Part shown: positions 20,200 to 32,479 of the stretch, piece by piece | How positions within the stretch are numbered: the first letter of the stretch is position 1 | Layout of the letters: each line of letters starts with the position of its first letter | From: Vesta saturnalis | Lineage: Eukaryota; Arthropoda; Insecta; Coleoptera; Lampyridae | Assembly (NCBI GenBank): GCA_036346205.1 | Contig: JARFJB010001976.1 | Span: 296,001-360,000, forward strand | Length of the DNA stretch: 64,000 nt | Reading direction: 5' to 3' | Notes under the pieces: generated by a model | Told to the model about the DNA's origin: nothing | Seen by the model: only the letters and a program-made list of their open reading frames with translations | The model's database searches: none | Position numbers and translations under genes: made by a program

Positions 20200-22830
20200 G
20201 CATGATATGGTTTATAATCTGTTACACGTCCAAACCGCACTAGGCGTCGTGTATGCTTACTAATGTAAGCGGGTTGCCAAGCCAGCTAACAGGGAGATGG
20301 GCGTGGTCGAAATAATAAGTAAAATGAATGATTAATACGCTCAAACACCTTACACCTAAATTCAAACAGCTCAGTCCGGGAAAATATGTCTCTAGGCGCC
20401 ACCACAATCGAAACTTTGCTAAAATAATTGTCTTAAGCTGGATGTTAATTAACCCTACTTGATTGTGGAAAGTAGGATTGTGCTTACTCAGTAAACTCTT
20501 ACACGAGGGTCCTAAAACAAACACTCGTCCCAAACAATTCAACTCAGACTCAAATATATTTAGTACTACCCAGGTTATTAAAAACTTTTTGAATACACCT
20601 CGTATACCAAAACTTCCAAAATAAAATTGATCATTCAAATTCAACTGCATTCACGTAACCAACAGTTATATTTTCTACGTATTAATGAATAAACTACTCT
20701 TCATTCAATGAACGGTAATTAATTTTTAAAATTCCTAACATGAACGATATCTTTTTAAATTTAATTTAATTTTTATAATATTTCTGAATCGTATTTGACA
20801 TTCGTTAATAGGTAAGTTCTCAAAACTCCAACTTTTTGTTATACTTAATGAAACTTTAATTAACAGCTGATCCGTCACTAGTGCATTGCGCTAATGAAAC
20901 TAACATGAAAATTTTTGCAATCAACCTGGCAAATATAACCTTTCAGGTTGTTCATTAATCCTAAAAATCCAAAATATGCAAAGTCTACACTTAACTTGTC
21001 AAAATCTACTAGGTCACCAATTAAGTAATCGTCACAAATGTGTCTCATAACTGGCTAAATAAACAACAAAATAAAAAGGTAACGATAAATATATATATAT
21101 TGTCCTGATTAAAATAATAAACAAATGTTTACATACACAAACAGCGTGGTTGAAAATCCAAACCACACGTCACTACTAATTTCTGCAAAAATTCTTAATA
21201 CTAAAACAACCAATAAAACCACATAACTCGAGAACGATTATCTTTTCGCTTCTAAACTAATTAATATTTACTCAACATTACGCAAATGAACAAAACAAAG
21301 AGATAATCGTGCTTAACTGAATTTTTCAAAGTACCTAAATGTAATCCTTACTTAAAATTGTCCATTAATCCTACGCTCTTCTTTCTTCTTTCTTCCCGTA
21401 AATCAATTATTTCCAGTCCATTTGTAATCCTTAAATTGCATGAAGGCACATAACCAGTGCTTCACAATTTCACAAACACTTATTCTTTTCTGTACTCACA
21501 AATAGTCCAATAACACGTAATAATTTGTACACGTTTGGTTGCCTCTTAAAATTTCTAGCAACCTTTAGGACAGTTTAGTCCTTCCTTACACAAATAAACT
21601 TTTAATGTCACATAAAATTACCTTAACATTGGCTTAATTTACTACCAAAAATTTCGTTTACTTAAAGGTGGTCCCATGAATAATTTTAACTCAATATCGG
21701 TACGAGAACACGCGCTGCACTTAACACTAACGTAATAACTGTTAACTTTTTATAAATCTGCTTATGCACTTTTTACTTTCTTGAAAATAAACAAACTAAT
21801 TTTATCTTCAATCCCAATTTAATTAATTGTTTTATTTATGAATGTCTTATGCGATTCATCCCCTTTCGGGTAACGCAGTTGTTTAAACAATGACTGCCTT
21901 CACTATTATTCACAAATATAACTCCAACTTAACGCATTCTAAGCCACACTACACCTCGCGCGCGTCTTCCCAACATTCACCACAAGCAACAGCCAAAAAC
22001 GAAAAAGCTCCCGTCAATCCCTGACTTTCCTATTTATAACTTCAGCCATCCATCTTTAAACATGTCTTCCTTCCGCGCTATATTCACCAATGGTATTCAC
22101 TCAAACATTCTTAGTTCCAACTGATGCTACCCTCTATACAAGCACGCGTGTAATTACAATACATCGCCATGTTTGTTTTTACTTACAAATTTTACAATTA
22201 CTTCATGAAGAAATCATTTTTCGTCATCACATTCATTCAGTGGCCGCTCTGGGCCATTACACAACTTTCAACGCTTATCTCCAACATGCGCTCGATCTCC
22301 TTCCGCAACATTTGCAAAAATAAGTACCTTCTAAGGTCTCAAATCCCATATACATACACATATTCTCAAAACAAATTGCACAACATTACGAAAACTTTCT
22401 ATAATTAACACTTAAACATATCCAATCTTTCTCTACATATTTTCTAAAACATTCTAAACTTATACATTCACATCTTCTGGCAAAGATTACTCATTTATCT
22501 CCCAACATTCCATTCCTTACAGTAGCAAAATAGTAGCGACACAGTAGCAACCATTATCGTCCCATCGACAAATTTCTTTTCACATTTACCTTCATCAGAA
22601 TCTATTTATTCCAACACTAATGTCTCTATAATATTCAAATACACGTATCTACATACTAAATAATATTTCTCCTAAATTTCCAGTGGCGTAACACCCACCC
22701 ACATACATTATGCATACACACAAAAAAAAATTTTTTTTCCGTTCAAACTCAATACACCCGTGCTCAAAACACGTAATACACGTCATTATAACATCTCACA
22801 TACAGGGTGCGTCAACGCAACCTGACAAAT
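20200..22830. other. No recognised gene; strongly C-over-G skewed stretch
   Basis: From about 20,700 to 22,800 the plus strand is visibly C/A/T-rich and G-poor. A 136-codon minus frame (20,240-20,650) has no recognisable motif. At 20,581-20,606 there is an isolated mariner-end-like motif (minus strand TACGAGGTGTATTCAAAAAG). No paired end was found. Confidence 0.4.
22031..22038 (-). promoter_or_regulatory. Candidate TATA box
   Basis: TATAAATA on the minus strand, followed (toward lower coordinates) by a GC-richer, G/T-skewed sequence that could be a 5' UTR. The skew of the following 1.3 kb fits a minus-strand transcript, but no coding region is identified, so this is only a candidate. Confidence 0.25.
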
Positions 22831-23598
22831 CATTAGCAGAGTCACACACAGTTTTTAAAGTACTCTGCGTATTTCTCATTTTTTTGCAATTTATTACAGA
22901 ACCATTTTACAGGAGCTTTATTTTAAATACTTATTTTTGTGCGAAGAGGGAAGTTCCTTAGGATAAATTGTCTAAAAGTCAAAACCAGAAAATTAGCTAA
23001 AATATGTGAATTCCTGGATGCCATATTATTATCAAAAATGTTCCAATCTGTGTTTTGCAATCAAATTTAAAATTACTTATTTTTCTGGCTGAAAAATCTC
23101 TGAACGAACACACACTCTGGTTTTCTGGTTTAATTTTTTTTTGTTTGTAACTATTAACCTCGATGGTCAGATAAACATAGATCTAGTACACCAGATAAAA
23201 ACGATTCTTTACGTAAATTATGCAAGATAATGTTGATGCATGTAGGTGTGGATGCTAGTGTAATCTGCAATTGCAATTTCTAAACCAAATGTTGAAATCT
23301 TCTAATAAAGTAATGGCCTTAAACGTAACATAACAAGAATCCAATAACAATTCTAATTTGTCTAAAAACACATTAAAATCTCTTTTTGGAGAAAGACACA
23401 CTGGAATAATGATTAGTTTTCATCCCTTAACTACTACTGCACAGAATTCAGCATCGATTTACGAACAAAAATCTTTAATACACATAGCACTCAACATTAT
23501 TTTTACTGAAAATCGACACGCCATTGTGCCTTTTTTCCTCTACAAAAAAATGAAGACGTTGTATAATTGGGAATCTTAACTGATTCCAAGTTGTTTTA

Positions 23599-23975
23599 TC
23601 AATTCAATGTTTGCTTAGATTTGAAAATACAGTCATTCCCAACATAGTAATAGTCTGAAAACTTAAGGTCTGAGTCATTCATTCTTACAACAGGAAATGA
23701 TCGATCTGTTTTGGCGGACACAAAGCAACACTTAAAATTAACATTCAAGGATACGTTGAATGTCTTTTTGTTGATTGAAATTGCCATTTCAGCGTTACGG
23801 TCTAGATTTGAAATAGAAGGTGGATTACCATTACAAGTAAACTGAGATGAACTACAATAAAAAGTGCTGCTGTCAGCAAAGCAATGGATGGGGTTAACCG
23901 GTGAAGAAATAAAATCATGTATGTGTAGCAGAGAAATTGTAGGCGTTATAACTGAGCCACGTTTAACTGGTTATA
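23599..23975 (-). CDS. Unidentified open frame, about 125 codons
   Basis: Open from a TAA at about 23,975 to TGA/TAA at 23,599. The first 62 codons before the ATG at 23,787 are also open (VNPIHCFADSSTFYCSSSQF region). The ATG-initiated part reads MAISINKKTFNVSLNVNFKC and then FSDYYYVGNDCIFKSKQTLN. It contains several Cys and alternating hydrophobic residues suggesting beta strands. Not recognised. It could be an exon or part of an element; it lies just left of the pogo insertion. Confidence 0.3.
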
Positions 23976-24133
23976 GTATTAAACGTTAATTCACTTTAGG
24001 AAATGAATGTTAACAACACTGAAAGAGTTTTTTATACGTATTTTTGGTGTGATTACTGATTTTTCTGGTTTAGGGGGCAGACTCCATTGATTTTGCTTTA
24101 GTTTCTTATTTAGGGTTCAATAACACCTTTGTA

Positions 24134-26587
24134 GGGGAAGGTTGCCTATATTGGACTACTCTTCGGTTTTAGGGCTCTAAATTTAAGAAAACAAATCAAA
24201 ACACTTTCAAATTTATACACCAAATACTTTAACATGTTGTCCACTTCTAGTAATTTTTTCAGAATTTTTGTTGAATAATTTCTCATAGAAGAATATAATC
24301 TGGAACCCTTGCAGCTGGTCCATTATAGCAGACTGGTTGCCGAAATTGCACCAGTGGGTTCCTATATTGGACCATCTATTTCAGTTACGTAAAATTAAGT
24401 AAAGCTAAGTATACATTAGAGGAACAAGAGAATATGATTTTTGTTTAAAAACCAGTCAAAACACAAGAATATATTAAATGAACATTAAAAAAAGTCAAAT
24501 CCTACCATAAACAAACTAAAATAACGCAATAAAAAGAGCAAAATAAAGAACGCAAATAAAGAACGACTAAACCTAAAATCTTTGAAAATAATATATTTTT
24601 AAAAACTAAGTAAGCAACAACTATAACAGAACTGATCTAGTAAGACTGAAATAAGGAACGCTTTTTCTTAGAACTAGGAACAAATATCACAGAGAAATTT
24701 CTCTCTTGACTTTACGTTTGCACATGATTCGTACCCCAGTCTCTGCATTTTTGACACTGAATTATGTTTTCAACAATGCTCTCAGAGCAAAGTTTTGCAG
24801 CACCATTCTTTGACACCAATGCCTTTTTTTCTTAGAAATACCGGACTCAAATTTTATTTTGCGCTTGACAGTTTTCTTTTTTGAAATATTTGATGATGTC
24901 TGTTTAACTTGAAAGACATATTTGTAGTATATGGATGTAATGATTTGTGCTTTCTGGATACTTCTAGTTGGTTTCGCCTTCTTGTGATCAACAACTGGAC
25001 TTTTTAATATTTGTTTCATAGAATCTTCTTCTTTTGCTCTGGATGAATCAACTTCAGCTGTTGTTCCATACCTGATGTTGATGTCAACGTTGAAGCTCTT
25101 TGATCAAGGAGGTTCATTTTTTTTTGTTGCAACTGGTCTTTTACTGTAGCGACTCAAGATCACATCTTCATCACTGGAATCGGAAATAATTTCAGTGTTA
25201 TCATGTACAGCCATGCCTGATGCCTACACTTGTTTTTGGGATGAGTATATCTGAACGTGCGAAATCAACAGGGCCGAAAACACTACGGTCTACCGTCCAA
25301 ATTCCAGTTTTCTTGAAACCATTCATAGAATGGTACTGTATTAGCAAACAGCTGCCCTGGGATAAACTTCTCCAAGGAGGTTATCAACTTGGTATTGAGA
25401 AACTATCAATCCCGGATTAGTCCTCATTAGCTTCGGTGTAATAGAGCTCCAGTTGAAGTGGTGGGTGGTATGTCCCGGAAGCTGTAACATAGTCACTCCA
25501 TTATCTCGTGCCAGATCTATTACCTCAAGATTTTTAGAGTGAGTACTGTGGCCGTCTAAAATTTGAGCAAGGTAACAAACAGTTCTTTATTGATGTATCC
25601 GGTGTCAGATATCTCTACCACGCAGTCAGGAGGTGCTCCAACTCTAAGGTCTGGATTAACTCTTTTTCGCTTGAATATTATCACCGGTGCAATAAACTGG
25701 CCGGCTGCACTGGCGGATACAACCATCGTGGTATTCACCCCACGTTCGCCGCTAGCAACCGAACCTACTTGGCGGGCAAGAATTTTCTGGCACTTCTTGG
25801 CAACAGTTGAAATGCCAGACTCGTCTACATTGAATATTCTTGTTGCATTAAGCTGGCATTCATTGACAATTCTCTCTAGAAAGTCGAAGACCTGGATAAC
25901 ATTGTTTCTATTAAATTCCTTGCACTGAGCTATGGAAGTAGATTCTGGTTGCCTTAATGAAATGTTGGAATGCCTACGCAAAAAATGCGTAAAACCGTAT
26001 TTTATGCCTTTTCTATTATTGGAAGACATTGGAACTAAGTGAAACGTTGGTCGCCTATGTTGGACCACGCATAAAACATTAACTGTATAATGTGTAATGT
26101 TAAAAACGTATTTTGACTATTGACACGAATTCCAACGTTTAAAAATATAAACATAAGAAATAATTCTAGTTTCCTAAATTGAACCAGTTTAGGCAATACC
26201 ATGGTGGTTCAATTTATGAAACCGCCAGTTACTTTCTAAAATCACATGTTCAACATTCCAGTGTATTTCGGTGTGATCTTTTTAATAGCGATATTAATAG
26301 AGTAAAACTTACTTGTTTTAATCAAAATAACAGCGCTGGATGAATTTCCAACGTTTCCCAGACAAACATTTACGAATTATTCATAAAAACTACATCGAAA
26401 TAGCAAAAATCACCAAACACGTCGTACGGAGGCAAAACGTGCATCAATGGCCGCGAATTCTCTTGTAATGACGCCTTTGTAATAACAGACAAAGAGGATT
26501 CAAAAAATGTCGCTACCATCACGCTTATTCATTCAAATATGACCTTGGTCCAATTTAGGAGGCGGTTCAATATAGGCAACCTTCCCC
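24134..26587 (-). mobile_element. pogo/Tigger-like DNA transposon
   Basis: Ends are perfect inverted copies over GGGGAAGGTTGCCTATATTG (24,134-24,153 and 26,568-26,587), flanked by TA on both sides as expected for the Tc1/mariner/pogo group. The TIR is short, about 20 bases plus imperfect extension. Degenerate copies of the terminal GGTTGCC/CTATATTGGACCA wording recur inside near 24,340-24,390 and 26,180-26,210, possibly internal transposase-binding sites. The transposase gene runs on the minus strand. Confidence 0.9.
24660..26068 (-). pseudogene. pogo-type transposase (DDE_1 family), broken
   Basis: An intact 170-codon block (25,556-26,068) starts before NISLRQPESTSIAQCKEFNR and carries the first catalytic Asp in RIFNVDESGISTV and the family phrase GERGVNTTMVVSASAAGQF. 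The second Asp follows at once in ILDGHSTHS (about 25,530-25,560, same region after a stop). The HTTH motif then follows (about 25,460), but the usual L-Q-P-L-D third-Asp motif is replaced by FNWSS. Further down are a Ser/Asp acidic segment (EIISDSSDED, about 25,170) and a basic block (24,762-25,019). A Cys-rich end (about 24,710-24,800) resembles the WCQRC...CQKC finger of insect relatives. The third catalytic Asp appears lost. Confidence 0.85.
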
Positions 26588-27203
26588 TATGTGTTTACAA
26601 TGAGTAACTTATTTTTTAGAATCTTTAAACTTTTAGGGTTAATTACTGCATCCCATCCCCTTTTATACAATAAATATTTGTACCTTTACAATGTTGTTAT
26701 CGGTGAAGGTACTAGAAGAATTTCATATTTAAATGCGAACATGTCAGGTATTGTCTCATATAATGGTGTACGCCTAGGTCCTTTCGGTTAAACTCGGCAT
26801 TTTTAGAGGCTGATTTTTAGATATTTTTACGGAGGTGATTGTTGTAAACATTGAATATGCGGGACAAGATGCTAACGTGAAAAATGGTTAAAATTGAGCA
26901 CCACTCTCAAGTGAACCACAAGTAAACGAACAAACAAAACTATTACCAATGCGACGTGATGAAGTGCTGAAAAATCAAGAATTCCCTAGAATCAATTGAG
27001 TTTCTACGGAAACATAATATGTGCACTTTTGTATTTTTTTAATGCTAGGGTTAAACACAGAAAGTTGAACAAGCATGGAAGCTCACAGGTATGAACATAG
27101 AATATATGAAATATAATTAACAGACCACTTATCTTTTAGAGTAGTTGTCTAATGGTTTAAAAGCAAATTTACAAGCTCTAAACGTTTTAATGACAATTGC
27201 AGG

Positions 27204-27207
<4 letters not shown>

Positions 27208-27282
<75 letters not shown>
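27208..27282. repeat. (TA)n microsatellite
   Basis: Uninterrupted TA run of about 75 bases. Confidence 0.95.
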
Positions 27283-27285
<3 letters not shown>

Positions 27286-29699
27286 AGACAGTTAGAAATA
27301 GGCTTATAAAGGGGCTAGAGTTTATCGAGCTTAAATTCTATATAGTATACAATTTATATGAAATTGAAGAAGTATACAGTTCATTATTAGAAAAAAATAA
27401 TATACGAGTGTAAAAATATGGTTTTGATGTAACCAAACAGGCTTTGTGGGGTATGCACAAGGTTGTTATATTCATAAAAGCAATGAGCTATACCAGTAGC
27501 ATGTGAGAAAGGTCAACACGATTCATATTAGTGTGTACGATTAGTTTCGTTTAACATATTTAAGTAATTTCACATTTTAATCATTTTATTTAAGCATTTT
27601 AAACACGTGACAGATATTGATCACATGAAGCACGATAATTCAAATGTGTAGAACATGTATAGTATTAGGTACAATACATAAACTCTGCGAACTATAAGAA
27701 AGGGTTATGGTACGAACACCGTATATTGGTAATTCACAGACAAAGTGTTTAAGAAGTGCATAAGAAGTGGTAGTGACTTAGAAACGTAGTTAAGAATATG
27801 AACAGCATTTGTACAATGTGATATTTAATTTATAACTACAATTTGTATACAACAATTTACAGAACGTGTTAACAATATGGAAATGTAAAAAGACAAAATT
27901 GTGAGCTATGGAGTACATATAAACAGTGTTTGTGATAGAGACATATATAATAACATTTCAAGTGATACAGACGTTTAAAACGCAAGTTAAAAGTAAATTT
28001 TGTAAAGTTAGGTTAAGTACTATATTTAAGAATTTTACAAATTTATAGTTTTTATAGGACAGGATAAGTTCAGAATAAATTATAAAAAACATATAATAGT
28101 AGGTTTCCCTCATTTTCACCAAGAAATTAACTGTAACTATGTAATCTAAACATAAAATTAAAAAAGTTGGCTTAACCACCTAAAATTAAGATATGAAAGT
28201 GGAAATTTTGTTAAAACTAGATAAAATGGGTTGAAATAGGTGTATTCTGATACAGTTTTTTATGTAGAATTTGAATATGTAATTAGTTCAGTTGTGAAAT
28301 ATAAAATTCGTTAGATATTAGTAAATTTAGGTTTTAGTTTGTCAAAATGTAAATTCTTGAAGCGAAATAGGGCATGTGAGGTGTCTTTTTGTGCAGAAAG
28401 TTGCCCTGATTCCAAATTTGTATTTAAAAAGCAAATCCGAGGTGATTTGGGAAAGTTATGGCATAATTTATGTTTTAGTTAATTTAACAATTTTGTTTAG
28501 ACCAATCAGATGCTAGGATCTTTTGTGTGTAATGTAGAAAAAAATAGTGTTTTGGTTAACATGTAAGTTAAAATTTTCGTGAATATTTATCGGATTTGAA
28601 ACGCGATCAATGTAGAGTTGAGATTTCAGAAACAATTGTTTTAACCTATAACAAAATTTAAAACTTAGGTTACCGATTATAATTGTCGATAATATTGTAA
28701 TTGTTTATCACATCGGGTGATGTGTTTTTTTTGTCAATAAAATAATTCAGTTATTTTGAATTTGATGTTTATTTTTTTTTGAAAGTGATAGAGATTATAA
28801 AATAAATTTAACTTCATAACGGCATCTAACACACAAATAAATATAAAAATTTAAGTTATTTAAGTTAAATCCGAAAAATGATTAAATATTTAAATCAACA
28901 TTTAAATACACAAATAAAATAAAAGTGCTTGACTGAAAGTATATGAGCATATTATATAAGTACATCGTATTTACCACGAGAAAGAGTTATCACCAGTTAC
29001 TGGATTTGGATGAAGTTATGGAATATAAGCAGTACCAATTTCAACAGCAAGGCAGTATCATCGATACATGGAAAGAATTCTACGTCCAATGTTTTCAAAT
29101 GGAACAAGCCTAACGTGACCATTATTTGGAAATTACAACAGCACATGTGAGATAAATTTTTCTATCGTAACCCAACTATTGCATTGATTATTTTTTTTGA
29201 TGTCCTATATTTATGTTTTGTATTTGATTATGTATAATAGTTTGTGCGACAAAATGGATCAATATCTAAAAAGTCTCAAAAATTTTGAAGAAAATCAAAA
29301 TTGTACTCACTAATTTTAGATCCTTGATGAAATTTCTGACAGGCTGCATTTAATTAAGTTAGTAAGGACGGAATGCATGCGTAATTTGAGCAAATTCCAA
29401 TAAAGTCTGAATCACATTAAAACTATTAATTACAAAATACAATTTAATTATTGACATGTATTATATATTGAAATGAAATTTCTTTTTGATTTCATGGGAA
29501 AGATCTGAAAAGATTTTAATTTAATAATAATAATTAAAAGAGTTAAAAGTTAAATATATTTATTTTTTTGCCAACATTAATTAAAAAGCATTTGAACCCT
29601 ATTCCCAAAGAGATACTGAGTTAGTCCGGAGCATTTTTAAATTTAATTAATTTCGAATAGTATGAATCCTATCCCCACTTAGTTAAATCAATTTAATAA

Positions 29700-29701
<2 letters not shown>

Positions 29702-29786
<85 letters not shown>
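29702..29786. repeat. (TA)n microsatellite, one interruption
   Basis: TA run broken once by AATAT at about 29,740. Confidence 0.95.
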
Positions 29787-29789
<3 letters not shown>

Positions 29790-30009
29790 AACATATGCTA
29801 ACTTAAAAATTCCAAAGCCCCGCTATTTTAATTTATTGAATACAATTTAATTGCACTATTGTACTATTTCATTCATTTTTAAAGCTTATTTGGCTTCGAA
29901 TTAAGAAACTCTGTAAAGAAAAGTTATGTAAAATTAAATTATCTCCAAAAAATATGCTTAAACATTTTCTTATTCAGATAATTCAAAAGTTTGAACAAAC
30001 ACTTAAATT

Positions 30010-30210
30010 CGAGATTAGGAATTTTTTCCGCCAAATTACGTATCAAAAAATAGTATAGAACATAATTAATTTTTTTTTAAGATCTACATGGTACCATTTT
30101 TATATATTTTAAATATGCAGCCTTCCTTTCCGCTGCTGAGTTTCTCCAAAAATCTAATTAGCTTCAGGAAATCAAGCTTAAATACGAAATTTCAAGATTT
30201 ATCGTTAAGG
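30010..30210. mobile_element. Internal fragment of the 49.8 kb mariner derivative family
   Basis: The stretch from AATTTTTTCCGCCAAATTACG to GAAATCAAGCTTAAATACGA aligns by eye with 50,155-50,320 in the same orientation. The shared content includes TAATTAAT, AAATCTAATTAGCT and AAGCTTAAATAC. No ends or transposase remain. Confidence 0.65.
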
Positions 30211-30224
30211 AGTTATCGTGAATA

Positions 30225-30500
30225 CTAACATACATCCACTCACACTCATCCATACAAACACAAACTCACCGACATCCACACACAAATATATACGCACACA
30301 ACTACACGCACGCACACGCGCACGTACACGCGCACGCATACACAAGTACGCGTGCACGCTCGCACGAACGCACCTACCCACACACACACGCACGCACGCA
30401 CACATGCACGCACCCTTTCACCCACTTACCCATCCTCCCAGAAACCCACCCACCCACCCTCCCGCCCATCCACCCTCCCATCCATCCACCGATATATACA
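30225..30500. repeat. CA/CGCA- and CCCAC-rich low-complexity tract
   Basis: ACAC and CACGCA repeats (30,235-30,405) passing into CCACCCACCCTCCC-type repeats (30,420-30,490). Open frames on both strands are low complexity. Confidence 0.9.
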
Positions 30501-30559
30501 TTGTAATTTATAGAGCGTATCAGCCCCGCAATCTAGCTGATTAAATTATGTACATTCAA

Positions 30560-31030
30560 ATCTAACGGTTGAAACACTCACAACAGTAATTTCCTTTCCT
30601 TCGGGTCCGCCTATCTAACTCGTTCCAGAAATACTGCAGCCTATAAGGCTTATTGTGTTCTCCCTAGCGGTTTTTTACACCCAGTTCGTGATCTTGATAC
30701 CCTGTAGCAAAGCACTGGGGACTCGCGGAATGTGTGTTTAAATATTGCGGTCTTTTTGTGGATACCCGAAAATCCGCTGTCTTTTAGCAGCCAGCGAGTC
30801 ACATTCGCACATAATGTGTGTAGCTGTTTCCGGTTTATCACCGCAGAATATACTTGGGATCTCCATTAAATTTCTTAATCTTCCTTAAATTGTCCTTAAC
30901 AAGTGCATGTCCTGTCAGGAGGCCGGTAAGGATACGAAGCTGTGCCTTGCTTAGCGTGAGTAGTGGTTCTTTTTATGCAAGTTCATTTGCACATCCCTTG
31001 CTGCGTGTTAACCCTGGTCTGTTTACCCAG
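30560..31030 (-). pseudogene. 3' end of a non-LTR retrotransposon (RNase H tail and zinc finger)
   Basis: The minus strand reads LSKAQLRILTGLLTGHALVK (about 30,890-30,950). Then, after a frameshift near 30,850, it reads CGDKPETATHIMCEC followed by an SLAAKRQRIFG stretch (about 30,740-30,840). The LLTGH and C..K.ETA.H..C.C wording matches the C-terminus of R1/I/LOA-type elements, just after their RNase H domain. No reverse transcriptase is seen nearby, so the copy is 5'-truncated. Confidence 0.75.
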
Positions 31031-31199
31031 TATGTGCAGGTCCGGGGCCATAATAGGGTCCTGATGATCCCTATCTTGCGAGTTTATCTACTGTTATGGC
31101 CGAAAATGGCAGCAATACAGGGTAACAGGCAAAATAAGGGGATCCCGGAAGCTGAGTGGTTGGGGTGGGTATATTGTTACCTTAATTTGCGTATTTAGG

Positions 31200-32130
31200 A
31201 TAGCTTATCATTCGAAAGTCACAATAGGGGCTGTCACAAATCGAGTGGGCGCCAGGATGTTTATAATTATTACAATAGGGAATGTAATACCTAATTACGA
31301 AGGTTCACAGCTCGTATAAACACCCAAAAACCCACTTACCTTTCCGTAAATCCAGGTGAATCCTTGATCAGTAGCCAATAAGATAATCCCTGAAAGACTA
31401 CAAAATATTTGCACGTATTTGCAAAATAATAACATGCCACAAAGACAACAGCCGATCAATGATGATCGCTACGTGATAACTAGGTTTATAACCAAATTAA
31501 TTTACATCCATCCACTCAAAAAACTAAAATATTTATTAAGCAATTCTATCTCAGTACTGTCATAAATGACAAGTAAATTACTCATAAATTTGAAGGTAAA
31601 CAAATTATCTGGTGCTTCAAAATGTTAACCAAGCCTAACTAATCTTGTAGAAAGAAATGGAGTCACTGCTGATTTTACACTTTAAAGAAAATACTAGCAG
31701 TTCATTGACCTACCTCTATTACCAAAAAGAAAAACCAGTCATAACAACGGTAAGTACAAACTGACCACCACATTTATAAAATCTCTTAATAAGTTCGTAA
31801 TGGCCCTTACAAGTTCATTATCCCAAATATAATCTATAGTAATTTAATTTTATTATACTAAAAGTAAATACTGAAACCGTCGAACTTTTAATCCCACAAT
31901 TTCCAATAGTGTACAGGGTAAACAAACAATGCACCAACTGTGTGAATAATCTACGAATGAATATGCTTTACAAACTGAATTGTATCTGAAGGTTGTTACA
32001 CTCAGAATTTAAACAAAGGCATATGCATTCGTTCAACAAATACAATGAAAAAACAAAACACACTTTAATGAAATTGTCAACAACGCAAGAAATAGTTGCA
32101 TGGAAACGATTTACCTTAATTATCTGATCA
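31200..32130. other. No recognisable gene
   Basis: AT-rich sequence without open frames or motifs I can support. Confidence 0.5.
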
Positions 32131-32134
32131 GGCC

Positions 32135-32325
32135 TTCACATCAAGCTGCTTCATAAAATTTCCCCTTTTCTTTACACAGCAAAAGGTGCCTATCTCTGGA
32201 GATGGACCTTCAGCAAGCGACACAAGGGCAGAATGGCCCACCGGGTAGATATTTTTAGCATCGGTCTCTGCCGTCACGACCAACCTCGAAAGATTTTCAA
32301 TTGATAAAATATCGGAATGGATTTG
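32135..32325 (-). CDS. Possible host exon, product unknown
   Basis: A minus-strand frame open for about 60 codons in a patch that is GC-richer than its surroundings. It contains TAETDAKNIYPVGHSALVSL and then EGPSPEIGTFCCVKKRG, ending at TGA near 32,137. It has no internal ATG before KRGNFMKQL, so if real it is an internal or terminal exon. A possible acceptor AG lies just after the LSIENLSR codons (about 32,288). A possible GTAAAG donor lies after the TFCC codons. The codon composition argues for real coding, but I do not recognise the protein. Confidence 0.35.
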
Positions 32326-32479
32326 TTAATGATATTCTTATCAGTTCACGAATCTTTACTTTTATTTCATTTGGTTACTATACTGCACTTGAAACTTAAT
32401 ATTTATACTTCGCTGTTTGTCCTCTAATTATTTATGTACACAGTTCTTAAACGAAAGTTATGATTACACAATTTTCGCA

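Larger units (their letters stand above)
26588..30010. other. No recognisable gene
   Basis: AT-rich sequence; only short frames (26,591-26,791; 27,958-28,179) without motifs. From about 27,300 to 28,700 it is G/T-skewed on the plus strand. A hairpin CACATCGGGTGATGTG lies at about 28,711-28,726. I see nothing assignable. Confidence 0.5.

Noticed and set aside
20581..20606. Mariner-type terminus TACGAGGTGTATTCAAAAAG (minus)
   Set aside because: No partner end or transposase found within a plausible distance, so not called as an element.
20240..20650. 136-codon minus frame
   Set aside because: No recognisable motif, and its start overlaps a mariner-end-like GAGGTGTATTCAAAAAG; likely non-coding.
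22803..22830. TACAGGGTGCGTCAACGCAAC resembling a transposon end
   Set aside because: No inverted partner identified; such short motifs are common here.
28711..28726. Hairpin CACATCGGGTGATGTG as a possible terminator or RNA element
   Set aside because: Single short hairpin with no conserved context; eukaryotic DNA does not use such terminators.
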